A DNA stretch of 64,000 nt from Zizania palustris (Eukaryota; Streptophyta; Magnoliopsida; Poales; Poaceae): contig JAAALK010000082.1 in the NCBI GenBank assembly GCA_019279435.1, positions 77,782,989-77,846,988 of the forward strand, given 5' to 3'. Shown here in pieces: positions 1 through 11,402 of this stretch. How positions within the stretch are numbered: position 1 is the stretch's first letter; every line of letters starts with the position of its first letter. The position numbers and the translations under genes are program-made. The notes beneath the pieces are model-generated. The model made no database searches. It had not been told where the DNA came from and saw only the letters and a program-made list of their open reading frames with translations.

Positions 1-1768
1 AGGATTACAGGCGTGAGAACAAGAAGTGAGACAAGACATTCTTCGCCGAGATGGAGAAAAGATACTCCAAGAGATCCTCGTCTTCCTCCCCGTCTTCAAG
101 TTCAAGTGATGAAGAAATCATGATCAGGAAGGGGAAGGACAGGGACAATCCAGCGGGTCTCTGTTTCATGACATTCGGGGACAAGCCGAAGAGTCGCTCG
201 CGTCATAGCCGAAGACCCCACAAGAGTTTCTGCTCAATGGCTCTTGGGGATAAGAAAGAAAAGGACTCCTCCGATGACTCCGATGATGACGACGATGAGA
301 AGGCATCTTCTTATGAACAAGAAGTTGTTAATGTACAGAACAGAACCGTCAAGTGTTGAAGTATAGGGAGAAACTGCTTAGAGGGGCTAAGAAGAGGATA
401 TATGAGCTTGAGAGTGAGCTTGCCACGGCGAATGGCAAGATTGAGAGTCTGTCTTCTTCCCCTTGCTTGGGTGATAGTGGTGAGTGCCCTAATTGTGAGG
501 TGTTGTTGTGTGACCTGACGACTCTTAAGTCCAGGTACAAAGAGAGAGTAGATGAGAGAGACGATTTGGCCACTGAGCTTGAGAGCGCTCAGCAGGAGCT
601 AAAAAATGCTCATGCCACTATCGTCGTACCATGTGTAGACTGCCCATCTCATGTAGCTAGTATAGTCGAGCTCAGAGCCAAGAGTGATGAGCAGTTGAGT
701 GAGTTAGCTAGAGTGAGAGCTGAGTTGGAGCAGACTAAGCTAGAGCTTGAGACCTTGTCAGTTCCACCCACTGTTTGTGAGAACTGCTTGTCCATTAGAA
801 TGGAGTTGATCAAGCTAAAAGCTGAGAAGTCTGTCGAAGTTGATAAAGAGTGTGAGATCTGCTTGTCTTATGTGGAGGTGTTAGCTTCTTTGAGAGAGGA
901 GCTAGTTGATGTTCAGAACGAGAACTTTTACCTCCGTCAGATCCTGAGTTGGATTAGTGCCAGAGAGCCACAACTCGGCATGATGATCTAGTAGTTCAAG
1001 AGACAAGATGGGTTTGGGGTAGGTTACACCTATACCAAGGCTGATTTTGAGAGTGCCATTAGCCGAGCAGTGGAGTGGAGTAAGATGACTCCTGAACAGA
1101 GATATTCTAAGACTCACTCCACTGAGTCCTTTAAGGATAGTCATCCCAAGGATGGTGTGTTCCAAAAACAACCTAAAGCTCCACCCAAGAAGCAAATCTG
1201 GGTCCCAAAGCCTAAAACTCTCCACACTTCTCTTGACTCTTTACCTGGACCCTCTCACACCAAAGATGCTACACCTAACACCACTAAGCCTAAGAATCCT
1301 AAGCCTCAACAACATCCCAAGAAGCCTACCTATCACTGTGAGTTTTGTCAGAGAGACGGGCATCTTGAGGAGTTTTTCTTCAGGAGGAAGCGGGTTGAGC
1401 GAGCAGAGAGAGCTCGCGGTGGGCAGGAGCAGTTCTACCAGCAGGGTGGTAGACAGAGAGTTCCTCGATGTAGAGAGTGGCTAGAGGCTAGGCCACATCG
1501 TGTAGGTGGTGGTAGAGGAGATGGTTTTTATGATCGTGCTCCGGAGGGTGGTTTCCGTTCCGGCAGAGTTCCAGATCGTTCAGTATACGGTTTTGGACCT
1601 CTTGACCGTGATTTTAGGTAGAACAGAGGACCGCGCTTTGAGCCGCGTTTTGGTCCAGACTCATATGATTCCCTCTGCTTTCCTACATACGAGCAGATGG
1701 CTCGACACTGGTTTAGCACTTTTGCTAAACCTGGCATTGGACCGTTTGCTCCCACTCATGATTATTGA
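1..1768 (+). pseudogene. Sirevirus gag, C-terminal part, broken
   Basis: The translation matches the C-terminal two thirds of the gag at 41404-44154. In order it has a Ser/Asp-rich low-complexity stretch (about 75-330), a long coiled coil rich in Glu/Leu/Lys (353-960), a proline/lysine-rich region and a second Cys-Cys-His zinc-knuckle-like motif near 1335-1375. The knuckle's last Cys has become Phe (FFFRRK here, FCFRRK in the other copy). Breaks are a frameshift near 340, two adjacent TAG codons at about 989-994 where the other copy has CAG CAG, and TAG at 1619-1621 where it has CAG. Gag would form the cytoplasmic virus-like particle. This copy is non-functional as it stands. Confidence 0.85.
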
Positions 1769-3131
1769 TCTTAATTTAAGAGTTGTGTATCCTTTTTAGG
1801 ATACTTTGAGTCAGTTTTTCTTTTCTTCTTTATTTTTATTGAGTCTTTTTGTGTGTGTTCATATCATGCATAATCATCAATCACATTTTGAGCTTTCTTC
1901 TGTTATATGATTAATCTGCTTTACTTACTCTAGCTAGTATATGCTTTTGATTACTTGTCAATGATCATGTTCTGTTTCAGTTCACATGATATATCTGATA
2001 TTTGTCATATGCATGACTTTTGTGTTTTAAAATTGAAAAATGATCACCATTGCTTCTGGTAACTAGCATGTGTAGGCTAAATGCTTTCGCTATCTTTTAC
2101 ATGCCTTGTTGCTAGATCCTTACTTAAATGCAGATATGCAACTTTGACATTTATATGCTTTAAATATGAAAAGTGTGTTATAAAAATGATAAAAAATTCT
2201 GAAAATGAAAAATTTATGCATTTTTATGATTATTAGAAAAGATCCAGGTGCGTTTGCTTTGTCGCATTGCATTGTTCTACACTACTTACCATAGCACTTT
2301 GGTATGAACTAGGACGGTGTAATGTATGCCAAGACCAATGTCTTAAGCTTCTGATGGTCCAGTTCTGGCCTAGGCTTGACTTGGTCGGTTAGCATAAGGT
2401 TTGACATGCAAATAACCCCTAGCAGAAATGAAAAACAAATAATAAAAAGGAAAAATAAAAAGTCTGAAAAATTTAAAAAGATGACAAGTTTGCTGAAGCA
2501 CTTTGATTTGGACAATGCTTATCTTGGTAGATATCAGTTAGCTTTTGCATCTCATGCTTTACTTTTCTTGTCAACTAGAAAATGTGGTGATGTTTTTGTT
2601 TGCAAAAATCGAAAAATGTGTGCTAATGACTCTCTTTAGATATCATCTGTTGCACTGATCATGTCATGAATCTTAGATAGTATATCTTTTGATATACCTG
2701 TTAGATATTGTAATTGCAGTCAATCATATCTAAGCAGCATGCTTTTCACACTCCTCCTGCACCCCATCTACATTCATAGCATATTTTGAGGGGGAGCTGC
2801 ATTTCAGGGGGAGTTTGTGTCTATGTCTCTTTAAAGTGCATTTAGTCTCACTTGATGAGTCCGATTGTCAACAAGGGGGGAAATTTTGGAGTTTAGGGAA
2901 CGTTTTTAGCTTTCTCTGGGATTTATTTCAAGGGGATTTCCTCGTTGGTAATTTTGAGATTGCACTTGTTTTTGAGTCTTTATTTTTGGTTAACCATAAT
3001 GACCGTTTTCTTGCTTCTTTTTGGCTTTTGGTCATTAGGGTTAAACTTTTATTTTATTTCTTCTATTTTCTTTTGCTTTTGTTTCCCTGTTTCCACATGT
3101 TTTGCAGGTTCTAAAGATGAGCTGAAGCGGG
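1769..3131 (+). other. Element G 3' noncoding region with multiple polypurine tracts
   Basis: This AT-rich stretch has no credible gene and aligns with 47349-48671 of element I. It opens with the last few codons of the pol reading frame (Val-Tyr-Pro-Phe-stop near 1785-1800), which mark the right edge of the internal deletion. Repeated GGGGGAG tracts lie at about 2787-2796, 2806-2813 and 2875-2882. Multiple polypurine tracts upstream of the 3' LTR are a known Sirevirus hallmark. Confidence 0.7.
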
Positions 3132-4092
3132 TGTTGACAATGCACTCATCAATGGGGAGATTGAGAAACCATGTTGAAGAATATGGTTTTGATATTCCAC
3201 ATGTGATGAGTGATTGTCAACGGAAGTCAAAGGAAATGATATATGAAGACCTGTCGAGTGTGAGGCACATGTGACTCAGCTACACGGGCAGCGAGTGACA
3301 GCCAGGTAGAGGAGTCGTGGAGTTGGGCTGGCCCAATCCGGGTACATGGCTAGGAGCGGCAGATGATCCACCGGTCTGTTGACTGGGTTTGACTCAGGTA
3401 TACGGGCAGCGAGCGATTGCCGGGCTGAGGAAGCTGCGGGGTCGGGTCAGCCCAATCCGGGTACCCGGTGCGAAGACGGTGGACGCAATCGTGGCTCAGA
3501 TGCAGGTTAGTTTCTAATCTCCTATTTTTTTAGTAGATCATTTTTAGAGATAACCATCTATTAGTTAAATAGCGGAAAATTTGTTTAGAAATTTCGAGTT
3601 CATTTAATCTACCACATTATTTTTAGTAATCACATATTTTTATTTATATTTGTTTAATCTACTTATATAAAAAGTAAAGAAAAATTTATTAGTCACAGTA
3701 GTATTTTTAATTCTAGTCTTTACCTGAAATATTTTTAGGTTATTTCTGAATTAATTTTTGGATGATCTATATTTTATTCAGTTAATCAGTATTTTATTTT
3801 TAGACTGCGGTCTGAACATTTTATTAAGATATTTAGTGTTTTTTATTACGTCATTAAATATTTCTAGTACCCATTTTTATTTATTGCATTCATTCTTTTT
3901 AGTTTAGCTTTAATATCATTTGAATTAGGACACCGGTCATTTTTAGGATAGACAACTAAAGTACTAGTAATTTACTTTACTAATATTGTTTGTCCGGTTA
4001 AATTCGTTGGGTGTTAGGTTTTCGATATAGTTGAGTAAGAAATTTTTAGGCGCTCATTCACCCCCCCTCTGGTCGCTACTTTCGGTCCTACA
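3132..4092 (+). repeat. 3' LTR of element G
   Basis: It starts TGTTGACAATGCACTCATCA and ends with the CGGTCCTACA seen at the end of the 5' LTR of element I. It is 961 bp long, against about 2041 bp in element I. The first ~350 bp contain a tandem pair of ~115-bp units around 3275-3475 (ACACGGGCAGCGAG ... CCCAATCCGGGTAC) that is also in the LTRs of I. The rest is AT-rich and unrelated to I, so the two LTR types share ends and a repeat but differ in the middle. Confidence 0.75.
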
Positions 4093-5549
4093 AATGTTAG
4101 TCATGCACTTTCTGATTCTAGTTGGATCAATGCCATGCATTAAGAACTTGATGGATCTTCAAAAACAAACAAGGGAAGGATGGGACTGTAGTTAGAAACA
4201 AGGCTAGACTTGTAGCTCAGGGTTATTCTCAATTAAAAGGGATTGATTTTACTGAAAAATTTTCACCTCTTGCACGTCTAGAGGCCATTAGGATTTTGCT
4301 TGCCTTTGCGACATCCCGGGGATTCAAACTCTATCAAATGGATGTCAAAAGTGCATTTCTTAATGGCTTCATAGGCGAAGATGTCTACGTAAAATAACCA
4401 CTTGGCTTTGAAAACCCCAAATACCCGCATAAAGTCCTTAAACTTCATAAGGCTCTTTATGGACTCAAGCAGGCCCCTCGGGCTTGGTATGATAGACTTA
4501 AGTCTTTTCTGCTTGAGCGGGGGTATTTGATGGGATTTGTTGATAAAACCTTGTTCACTCTCAAGCATGGCAAAGATTTCCTGCTAGTCCAGATGTATGT
4601 GGATGATATCATCTTTGGTGGCTCTTCTCATGCTTTGGTTGCTGAGTTTGCAGATACCATGAGCAGGGAGTTTGAAATGTCCATGATGGGTGAACTCACA
4701 TTTTTCCTTAATTTGCAAATCAAGCAAAGTAAACAAGGTACATTCGTTCACCAGACGAAGTACACCAAGGACCTGCTCAAGAAATTCGACATGGCTGATG
4801 CGAAGCTCGTCGCTACTCCAATGGCTACATCGATAGCATTGGATCCTGACGAGGATGGATAAGCTGTAGATCATAAGGAGTTCCGAAGCATGATCGGCTC
4901 CCTCCTCTACTTGACTGCTACGAGGCCGGACATACACTTCACAGCGTGTCTGTGCGCTCGTTTTCAGGCTTCGCCCCATGCTTCGCACCACCAAGCAGTA
5001 AAGCGCGTTCTCAGGTATCTCAAGCATACCCTCGAGTTTGGCATTTGGTATTCTGCGTCTTCCTCTTTGTGTCTTCGAGGTTATTCCGATGCGAATTTTG
5101 CGGGGTGTAGGATTGATAGGAAAAGTACCTCTGGTACTTGTCATTTTCTGGGTAGTTCACTGGTTTGCTAGTATTCCCGGAAACAGTCTAGTGTTGCACA
5201 ATCGACGGGTGAGGCCGAATATGTTGCTGCAGCTAGCTGTTGCTCTCAGATCTTGTGGATGGTTTCCACTTTGCGGGATTTTGGGTTAGATTATAAGAGT
5301 GTTCCACTTTTCTGTGATAACACTAGTGCTATTTGTATTGCAAACAACCCGGTTCAGCATTCCAGAACCAAACACATTGATGTGCGATATTATTTTCTCA
5401 GAGATCATAATGAGAAGGGTGATATTGAACTTCAATATGTTGATACCCAACACCAGCTAGTCGATATTTTCACAAAACCCCTCGATGCTTCTCGTTTTGC
5501 CTACTTGCATGGGGAACTTGGTTTTTGTCACCCTTATGGCATTTTGTGA
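4093..5549 (+). pseudogene. Copia reverse transcriptase and RNase H, broken
   Basis: The translation aligns with residues from about 555 onward of the pol at 44157-47348. Several frameshifts and stops scar the first ~400 bp. From about 4465 the frame is readable: GLKQAPRAWYDRL, the YVDD catalytic box near 4597-4610, GSLLYLTATRPD at 4900-4935, an RNase H segment with YSDANFAGC and KSTSGTC (5080-5140), and a terminal TKHIDVRYYF stretch. Later breaks include TAA at 4860-4862 and TAG at 5169-5171. The enzyme would copy element RNA into cDNA in virus-like particles; this copy cannot. Confidence 0.85.
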
Positions 5550-7033
5550 GGGGGAGCAGTGTTGATTTTCTTGCATATGCTCATTATGTGTGAAATTGCA
5601 TTTACATCTTTTGCACTTATATGCCTGATTTTAATTCATGAAATCATGTCAGCTCAGCTCTATTTAATAAGTCTGAAACATTTTGTGCATGATTTTTCTT
5701 TCCAAAATAAAACCTTGCTCACTGCTTAGTCTTGTATCTAGCATGTTTAGACAGGACTGCTTTAGCTATCTTTTATCTGCTTGATAGCAAGACTCCTTTT
5801 CTCTGGATGCTATACATTGCAACTTGAAAAATTGTATTACTTACTCATAGATATTCATCAAGTGCTAAACAATTTGTTCAATTAATTATAAATCCAAAAC
5901 TCCATGATTTGCATGCTACAAGCGAAAAGATCCAGGTGGGTTTGTTTGTCGCACTTCTCTATTCTAGAATGCTTACCATTGCACAATTGTCTGAACTTGG
6001 ATAGTGTAGTGTATGCCAAAATCATTGTCTTAAGCTTCTGATGGCTTTCGTGCCTACACTTGGCTTGATTGGAAAGTATAAGGTAGTGTTGATAGCAAAA
6101 AAATGGCATTAATGGCTAGATTGTCAAAATATCAGTTTTGGTGATTTGGGCCGAAAATACACATGTCCAGGGGCTGTCCGAAGCCCTACAGGGCCGAAGT
6201 CCATTGAGATATGGGCTCTGAAAGCCTCTAGCCAGCCCATGGGCTTCGGCCGGAAGCCTTCGGAGGCCCACGCCGTCGAAGCTTCGGCCCGAGGAGCAGG
6301 CCTCGACGGGCCTAGCCGAAGCCCACTTCGGTAGAGGTAGAGTTGTATGCGTTTCCAGCTCAATTTTTATCTCTATCTAGCTGGATTAATAGCAGATTAG
6401 ATTAGGATCCGTGCACTTTTGGATCGTTGAACTGACCCAAGTGCGGGGGCACGTTTCCGTGTCAACGGGTAGACAAACAAATAACCCCTGGCATTATGAA
6501 AAGAACAACAAAAATTCATTGTTCATCAAGTTTGCTTTCAATGCTTCACTTGAACTGGACTTGTCTGTCTAAAGTAGAAATTGACTAGCTTTGTGCAGTC
6601 CTTGTTTTTACTTATCTAGTTATCTTGATTGAGTGGTGATGCTTTTATTTCAAAATGATAAAATCACATGTTGTCATCATGTTTTTAGAGAATGTTAAAT
6701 TGAGCTGAGCACATAAAATTGGTATTAAAGTTGACATATTTTTGCTTTATATGTCTTTGCAATTCTGCCTACTTCGAAGATGTGCATCTGTTAAATGCTC
6801 CTTTATGCTTGCATTGCCAAATGGGGAGAAATTTTTGAGTTCTCTGTAGCAAGGGAGAAAATAAATCAGGGGGAGCTTTTATCTTGCAAAGGGAAAGATA
6901 TGCCGAAGGGGCTTTTACTCTTTTGAAAAAGGGGGAGGAAAATTCTTTTGTCAAGTGACATGATTTTGCTCGTTTCTGAGTTTTTATGGTCACTTGTGTG
7001 CTGAAATTTTTCAAATTTTCTTGAACTTCAATT
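5550..7033 (+). other. Element F 3' noncoding region with polypurine tracts
   Basis: No gene is seen. AGGGGGAG-type tracts occur at about 5549-5556, 6868-6875 and 6930-6936, matching the multiple polypurine tracts of Sireviruses. Patches around 5925-6080 align with the equivalent region of element I (GATCCAGGTGGGTTTG). The stretch is interrupted by the solo LTR at 6087-6467. Confidence 0.6.
6087..6467 (+). mobile_element. Short solo LTR (H family) with GGTAG target duplication
   Basis: The 381-bp element begins TGTTGATAGCAAAAAAATGG and ends ACGTTTCCGTGTCAACG. Identical 5-bp copies GGTAG flank it at 6082-6086 and 6468-6472. Its two ends match the ends of the LTRs at 9733-11024 and 55273-56664, but it is about 1 kb shorter internally. 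The final base is G where the others have A. No internal domain is present, so a solo LTR left by recombination is the simplest reading. The middle is rich in GAAGCC and TTCGGCC words. Confidence 0.8.
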
Positions 7034-9174
7034 TGGTTGTCAATGCACTCATCAAGAGGGAGATTGAGAAACCAAGGGTTGGTTTCGAAGTCTGTGATGA
7101 GTGATTAACAGATTTTATCCTCTGATTCAAAGGGGTCCCTCTGAAGGGCTTTAGAGGTGGTTTCACCGAAGGGTTCGGTGGGTCTGTTTGTTGCGGCTGT
7201 TGTAGCGGAGTGTGCCTGTCGGAGGGGTCTGACAGTACACGTTGACTAGGTCGTACCGAAGGTTTCGGTAATTTGGGCGGTATATCGGAGTGTGTGCCAG
7301 AGGTTGCTTACCCGGAGAGGTCTCCGGGGTACTGGATACACTTGTCTATTTGTCTATGGTGGGCAGGTGACTTCGGAGGCGACGGACGGTTCGCAGCAGG
7401 TGAACCTGGGTCAAGCAGGAGGCTTGATGCTAGGCAAGCAGGGAGCTCGGTCATGAAGGTTGCGAGGGGTCGAGGTCGGTCCTCGGGTCAAGGTGCGCCA
7501 GGAGAAGGCAGTGAGTGCGGAGTATGGCTCCGGCTGAAGGTATCCTGAGATGAAGTCCTCGGAGGCGAGGCACTTCGAAGGGTACTCTGAATGGAGTGAC
7601 TTCGGAGTATGGTGGACAAAGTCCTCAGCAATGAGGCAAGGCATTCGAAGTGTGCTCCGGAGGGAGGCACTTGAAGGTATACCCGACGAAGGTCTCAGAA
7701 GTCGGGGTGCATCAAAGGCATGGTCCAGGTGAGGTTCATCGAGGAGTGTGCTCGGGGAGAGACACTGCAACGAAGTGCTCATGGAATGCTTCATGCGGAG
7801 GCCTTGGACGAGGGAGGGACCTCGAAGGGTGGTACTCCAAAGGTGGGGCTTCGGAGTGTAGCTGTCTTGAGGTACTTCGGCCATGCATGGCTTCGGTACA
7901 CGGACTGACGGAGGTCGAGCNNNNNNNNNNNNNNNNNNNNNNNNNNNNNNNNNNNNNNNNNNNNNNNNNNNNNNNNNNNNNNNNNNNNNNNNNNNNNNNN
8001 NNNNNNNNNNNNNNNNNNNNAGCTGTGAAGCCATGGTGGTCCACTCCGAAGGTGATGGCATTAAGGCTCAAGGGCTTTGACGGCTTCGGCTCAAAACCGT
8101 CACTATATCGAAGGCTGACTTCGGTGAAAGCAAAGGCCGTCATGATCAAGGCTTCTCACCGAAGCTACCACACCCCTCGCGTGTGAAGGGGGGCTTCAGA
8201 ACACTCGAATACTGCAAAGGCTGACCATGTCTACACTGCAAAAACTGGTGTTGTCTCCTCTGCGAAGCTGACAAAAGAAGCCTCCAAATAAAGTAGACTA
8301 CCAACTGTACCCCCTGTTCTGATGAGAAAAAATCAGTGTTACCCTAGGGGTAAAGTAGTCTATTCACACGGATGAATAGTTCCTATAAATAGTGGAGTCT
8401 AGCTAGGCAACATCAACACTTTGAGCAGCCATTTTTGAGCTCCTGTGCTAGCCGCCATACTCATGTATTCACATTTGTGAGTTCATTTTGTGTTCTCTGT
8501 TCAAGAAATGAAACTTTGATTTTGTGTTCATTTTCTACTTGAACTTGTATGTCTTTTCTGCACTGATTGTTTTGATTTTGCTGTGCTTCACTTCTTCCTG
8601 GTTTGGGATTGTTGATTGAGGTGTTTTTTGAAGAAGTGTGCTAGAGATTAGTGCATGTATAGTGTGTTTTTTAGTGTTCGTCCGCTCTGTGTAAACTGAG
8701 GTAACCCCTCACCATTTACTAGCGAAGCATTGAGTGATCTATAGTTGAAGCATGTTCTCTTCCTTCTTCGAAGTCCTCAGCGCAGTGTGTTTTGTGTGAG
8801 TTTAGACCTCTGAAATACGAAGCCTAGCACCAGTTGCTAGTGCAGAGTATTTAGTCAAAGTCCTCAGAGGGAAGCCATCTCTTGCAAAGGATGAAGTGCG
8901 AAGTCTGCTCGAAGGCACCTAGTGTGCGGAGCCTGCACTGACTTAGCAGAGTTGAGTTTTTGGTGTTGAGAGTGGAGCAAAGTCTTCTTGACTTCGAACT
9001 TTTGCTCTCTGCGAAGCCTGGTTTCAGAGTTGTGAAATACCTCTGAACCAGAACTTCGAAGGGTGTGTTCGAAGCCTGTTCCGCAGAAGACAGAACTAAA
9101 ACACAAGGCTATTTTTTAGCCTAAAATTTTAAAAGCTCCCATTCACCCCCCTCTGGTCACCGTTTCCGATCCAA
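7034..9174 (+). repeat. 3' LTR of element F
   Basis: It starts near 7034 (TGGTTGTCAATGCACTCATC, one indel and one substitution from the TGTTGACAATGC start of I and G). It ends near 9174 after CATTCACCCCCCTCTGGTCACC, matching the ends of the G and I LTRs. It includes a 100-N gap. A TATAAATA promoter box lies at about 8393-8400. The body is dense in CGAAGG, CTTCGGA and TTCGAAG words. Confidence 0.7.
7921..8020. other. Assembly gap (100 N)
   Basis: Exactly one hundred N bases lie inside the LTR of element F. A round 100-N run is the usual placeholder for a gap of unknown size. Any reading frame spanning it is meaningless. Confidence 0.99.
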
Positions 9175-9702
9175 GAACAACCTTCCTAGTACTCCCATCG
9201 GTTCTACTGTATACGCAGTGAACCGTACACTAGCTATTGGAGTGGGGAAAACAGCCTCGAAAAAGCTGAATCTCCTAAACATCACTTCCATCCTCGTGTC
9301 CAATTTTCTATCCAACTTTGAGTCAACCATGGTTTCTACCCGATTTGCAAAGGTCTCATTAATGGCCTGGTCAAAAGTGTTGGCTATGTTTTGCTCGAGG
9401 TCCTGGGAGGACATTCGAGGAGACGATGGTGTTAACTTAACCCTGGAGAGATCGGGGACGTCGCCGTCGCGCTTGACGAAGCCCCCTTGGGTATTGGTGA
9501 AGCGGCCAAGAAAAAGGGTGTGTAGCTCCCTTGTACTGGCCTCGAGCTCTGCCCTATCCTTCTCAGAGAGGTCCTCAATGGTGGGTATGATGATGTTTCT
9601 ATCGTCAATCTCTAAGCTCCCCACCGGATCCATCGGCGTTGAGGGTCCCATTGATGTAGAGGTAGTAGGTGTACCTGTCGCCGATGTAGATGTGCTTGGC
9701 AT
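9175..9702 (-). pseudogene. Gypsy gag N-terminal fragment (element H)
   Basis: The frame starts at an ATG at 9702, 30 bp after the LTR and just after the primer-binding site, and stays open to the edge of element F. The product begins MPSTSTSATGTPTTSTSMG, is Ser/Thr/Pro-rich, then acidic (DLSEKDRAELEAS), then has a helical segment (NRVETMVDSKLDRKLDTRME). It is assigned as gag from position and style, not from a recognised capsid motif. Only about 176 residues remain. Confidence 0.6.
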
Positions 9703-9710
9703 GTTTCTCT

Positions 9711-9731
9711 CCAGCGGAGTCGCCAAAAAGT
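9711..9731 (-). other. Primer-binding site of element H
   Basis: Minus-strand CTTTTTGGCGACTCCGCTGG follows the LTR end at 9733. TTTGGCGACTCCGCTGG-type primer sites are common in plant Gypsy elements. The tRNA was not determined. Confidence 0.6.
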
Positions 9732-9732
9732 G

Positions 9733-11024
9733 TGTTGACGCGAAAACGTGCCCCCGCACTTGGGTCAGTTCGACGATCCAAAAACATCGCGAGATGTTGA
9801 CGTCGTGTTCCAACAATCCTTAAACCGTGGTAAAGGGATAGCGGAGTCGCCAGGCAATCCAATAATAATAATCTAAAATTACTCAATTAACCGGAGTGTT
9901 GAAAAATAATTAAAAACGATAAAAAACCTAACTAAACCCAACCGGCTAGATCAGGGCCGGCTGGACTGAAGCTTGATAGGCGGTCAGACCGCCCAGGGGA
10001 GTACGGTCAGACCGAAGGCACACGACCGGTCTGACCAGCAGTGCAAAGCCTTCACCGAAGGAGGCTTCGGCATGCTGGTGCGAAGGGGTATTTTCACCCT
10101 TCGGCCGGTCGGACCGAGACTACACCTCCGGTCAGACAGTGGATGGCTGAAGGGGTCGGGATTTACCTCGGCGCGAAGTGATCTCCGGTGCGAAGCAATC
10201 TTCGGCACGAAGGGATTGCCGGAGTCCTCTGTGAAGCCCGGTTGGACCGGCCTCGTGCCGCCGGTCGGACCGCAGCGTGTTGGCGCTTCAGATAAAGGCA
10301 CAACATGGGCTGGTCGGACCGAGGGGTGACTGCTGGTCAGACCGACTGTTCCTGGACGGTAGCCTTCGAGCTCTGGCGACCATCTCCCCTTGGATGGATC
10401 TCAACCAAACTCCCCGGAGAGGATGAAAATGATGAAGTACTACAAAAAATACTAAAAGATCAAAGTAATTCGGCTAGGAGACCGAATTATCAATAGAAAG
10501 CGATAAAATCGATAGAAATCCATTACGTGAATGAAACGGACGATTCACGACCGAACCGACAAGGACTTACCATGATTACGACGCGCGGACGGATGTTTTA
10601 CAGCGCAAACCAGCAAAGATGTATGTGCTAGGCTAAAACTAGAGCAAAGAAAGTAAATGTGATTCAAGGTAGATAATAGATTGGATCTATTAGGGTTTTT
10701 TGGGGGGCTCCTCAAATCGGTCTTGCCTCTATTTATAGAGGTGGGTCATGAGTTCCTGGGATCTAATCTGAGTTAGACACGAGTTTCAAGTCGTCCAAAA
10801 TTAATTAGGTATAAAAATACCCCGAAATCGGTCATTTGGAGTTAAACTCGGGTTGGGCTGGTCTGACCGAGCCCATATGGCTGGTCAGACCAGGCCCACA
10901 TGGCCGATCAGACCGGGCATACATGGTTGGTTGGACCGGCCTATGCCAGGTCTCGGCATATTTTCGGTACAAAAAGTAATATTTTGATAATCTTGACCAT
11001 TAATGCCATTTTTTGCTATCAACA
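9733..11024 (-). repeat. 5' LTR of element H
   Basis: The 1292-bp LTR runs on the minus strand from TGTTGATAGCAAAAAATGG (11024) to CGTTTTCGCGTCAACA (9733). A minus-strand TATAAATA box lies at 10730-10737, fixing the direction of transcription. The interior carries many repeats of GGTCGGACCG and GGTCTGACC type words (10000-10350 and 10850-10945). Confidence 0.8.
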
Positions 11025-11347
11025 CTTATTTAGGACATTCGGACTGATCAAACGTTTAAACACTATTTTGTTATGAAATCTAAAATCTCATGTAATCAAC
11101 AATTAATACTTAATTTAATTAGGAACAGGGTGCACAATTTTAGAAGATGCGGTCAAAAAATTTAAACCATCAGCTAGCTAGGTCAATCGAAACTCAAATA
11201 CGATATTAAATGTTTGGCTAGGATCAGTGATTCGGGAAACTAGCCGAATAAATTAACATTCAAATTGCAAGTTTACAACATCCTTTAGGACATTTTATAT
11301 GGTTACCATGATTTGTCCATATGTATACATACATATAACACACGCAC

Positions 11348-11349
<2 letters not shown>

Positions 11350-11397
<48 letters not shown>
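11350..11397. repeat. (TA)n microsatellite
   Basis: About 24 uninterrupted TA units directly precede the foldback element at 11403-11611. A shorter TA run follows that element. Confidence 0.95.
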
Positions 11398-11401
<4 letters not shown>

Positions 11402-11402
11402 G

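Larger units (their letters stand above)
1..4092 (+). mobile_element. Copia (Sirevirus-type) element G, gag-only, 5' end outside window
   Basis: This is the 3' part of an LTR retrotransposon of the same family as the full-length copy at 39330-50712. From base 1 it aligns with the middle of that copy's gag. It continues to the gag end (about 1768) and then jumps straight to sequence matching the end of pol and the 3' untranslated region. About 3.2 kb corresponding to protease, integrase, reverse transcriptase and RNase H is missing. A 3' LTR follows (3132-4092). The right edge abuts the reverse transcriptase of element F, so G probably inserted into F. The 5' half lies left of the window. Confidence 0.85.
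4093..9174 (+). mobile_element. Copia (Sirevirus-type) element F, 5' part missing from window
   Basis: F begins at the N-terminal edge of the reverse transcriptase, directly after the end of the LTR of G. It runs through RNase H (stop at 5547-5549), a 3' noncoding region with AGGGGGAG tracts, and a ~2.1-kb 3' LTR. Its right edge abuts a minus-strand Gypsy gag fragment, implying that F inserted into element H. A solo LTR of H's family sits at 6087-6467. The right LTR boundary (about 9174) is approximate because no second LTR is available. Confidence 0.75.
9175..11024 (-). mobile_element. Gypsy element H: 5' LTR, PBS and gag start
   Basis: Read on the minus strand, an LTR (11024 to 9733) is followed two bases later by a primer-binding-like sequence (TTTTGGCGACTCCGCTGG) and a gag start. 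It is cut by element F at about 9175; the remainder should lie left of the window. The right flank CTTAT cannot be matched to a duplication because the other end is not visible. Two further LTRs of this family are solo copies at 6087-6467 and 55273-56664. Confidence 0.75.

Noticed and set aside
6140..6370. Open frames on both strands near 6124-6363
   Set aside because: They fall within the short solo LTR and show no protein-like features beyond GC-rich composition.
7411..8186. Open frames running through the N gap
   Set aside because: The frames include 34 undetermined residues and lie in the LTR of a Sirevirus. The apparent openness comes from the Ns.
9973..10329. Open frames in the interior of the H LTR
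   Set aside because: They come from repeated GGTCGGACCG-type words in the LTR. The LTR is defined independently by its ends, TATA box and primer site.
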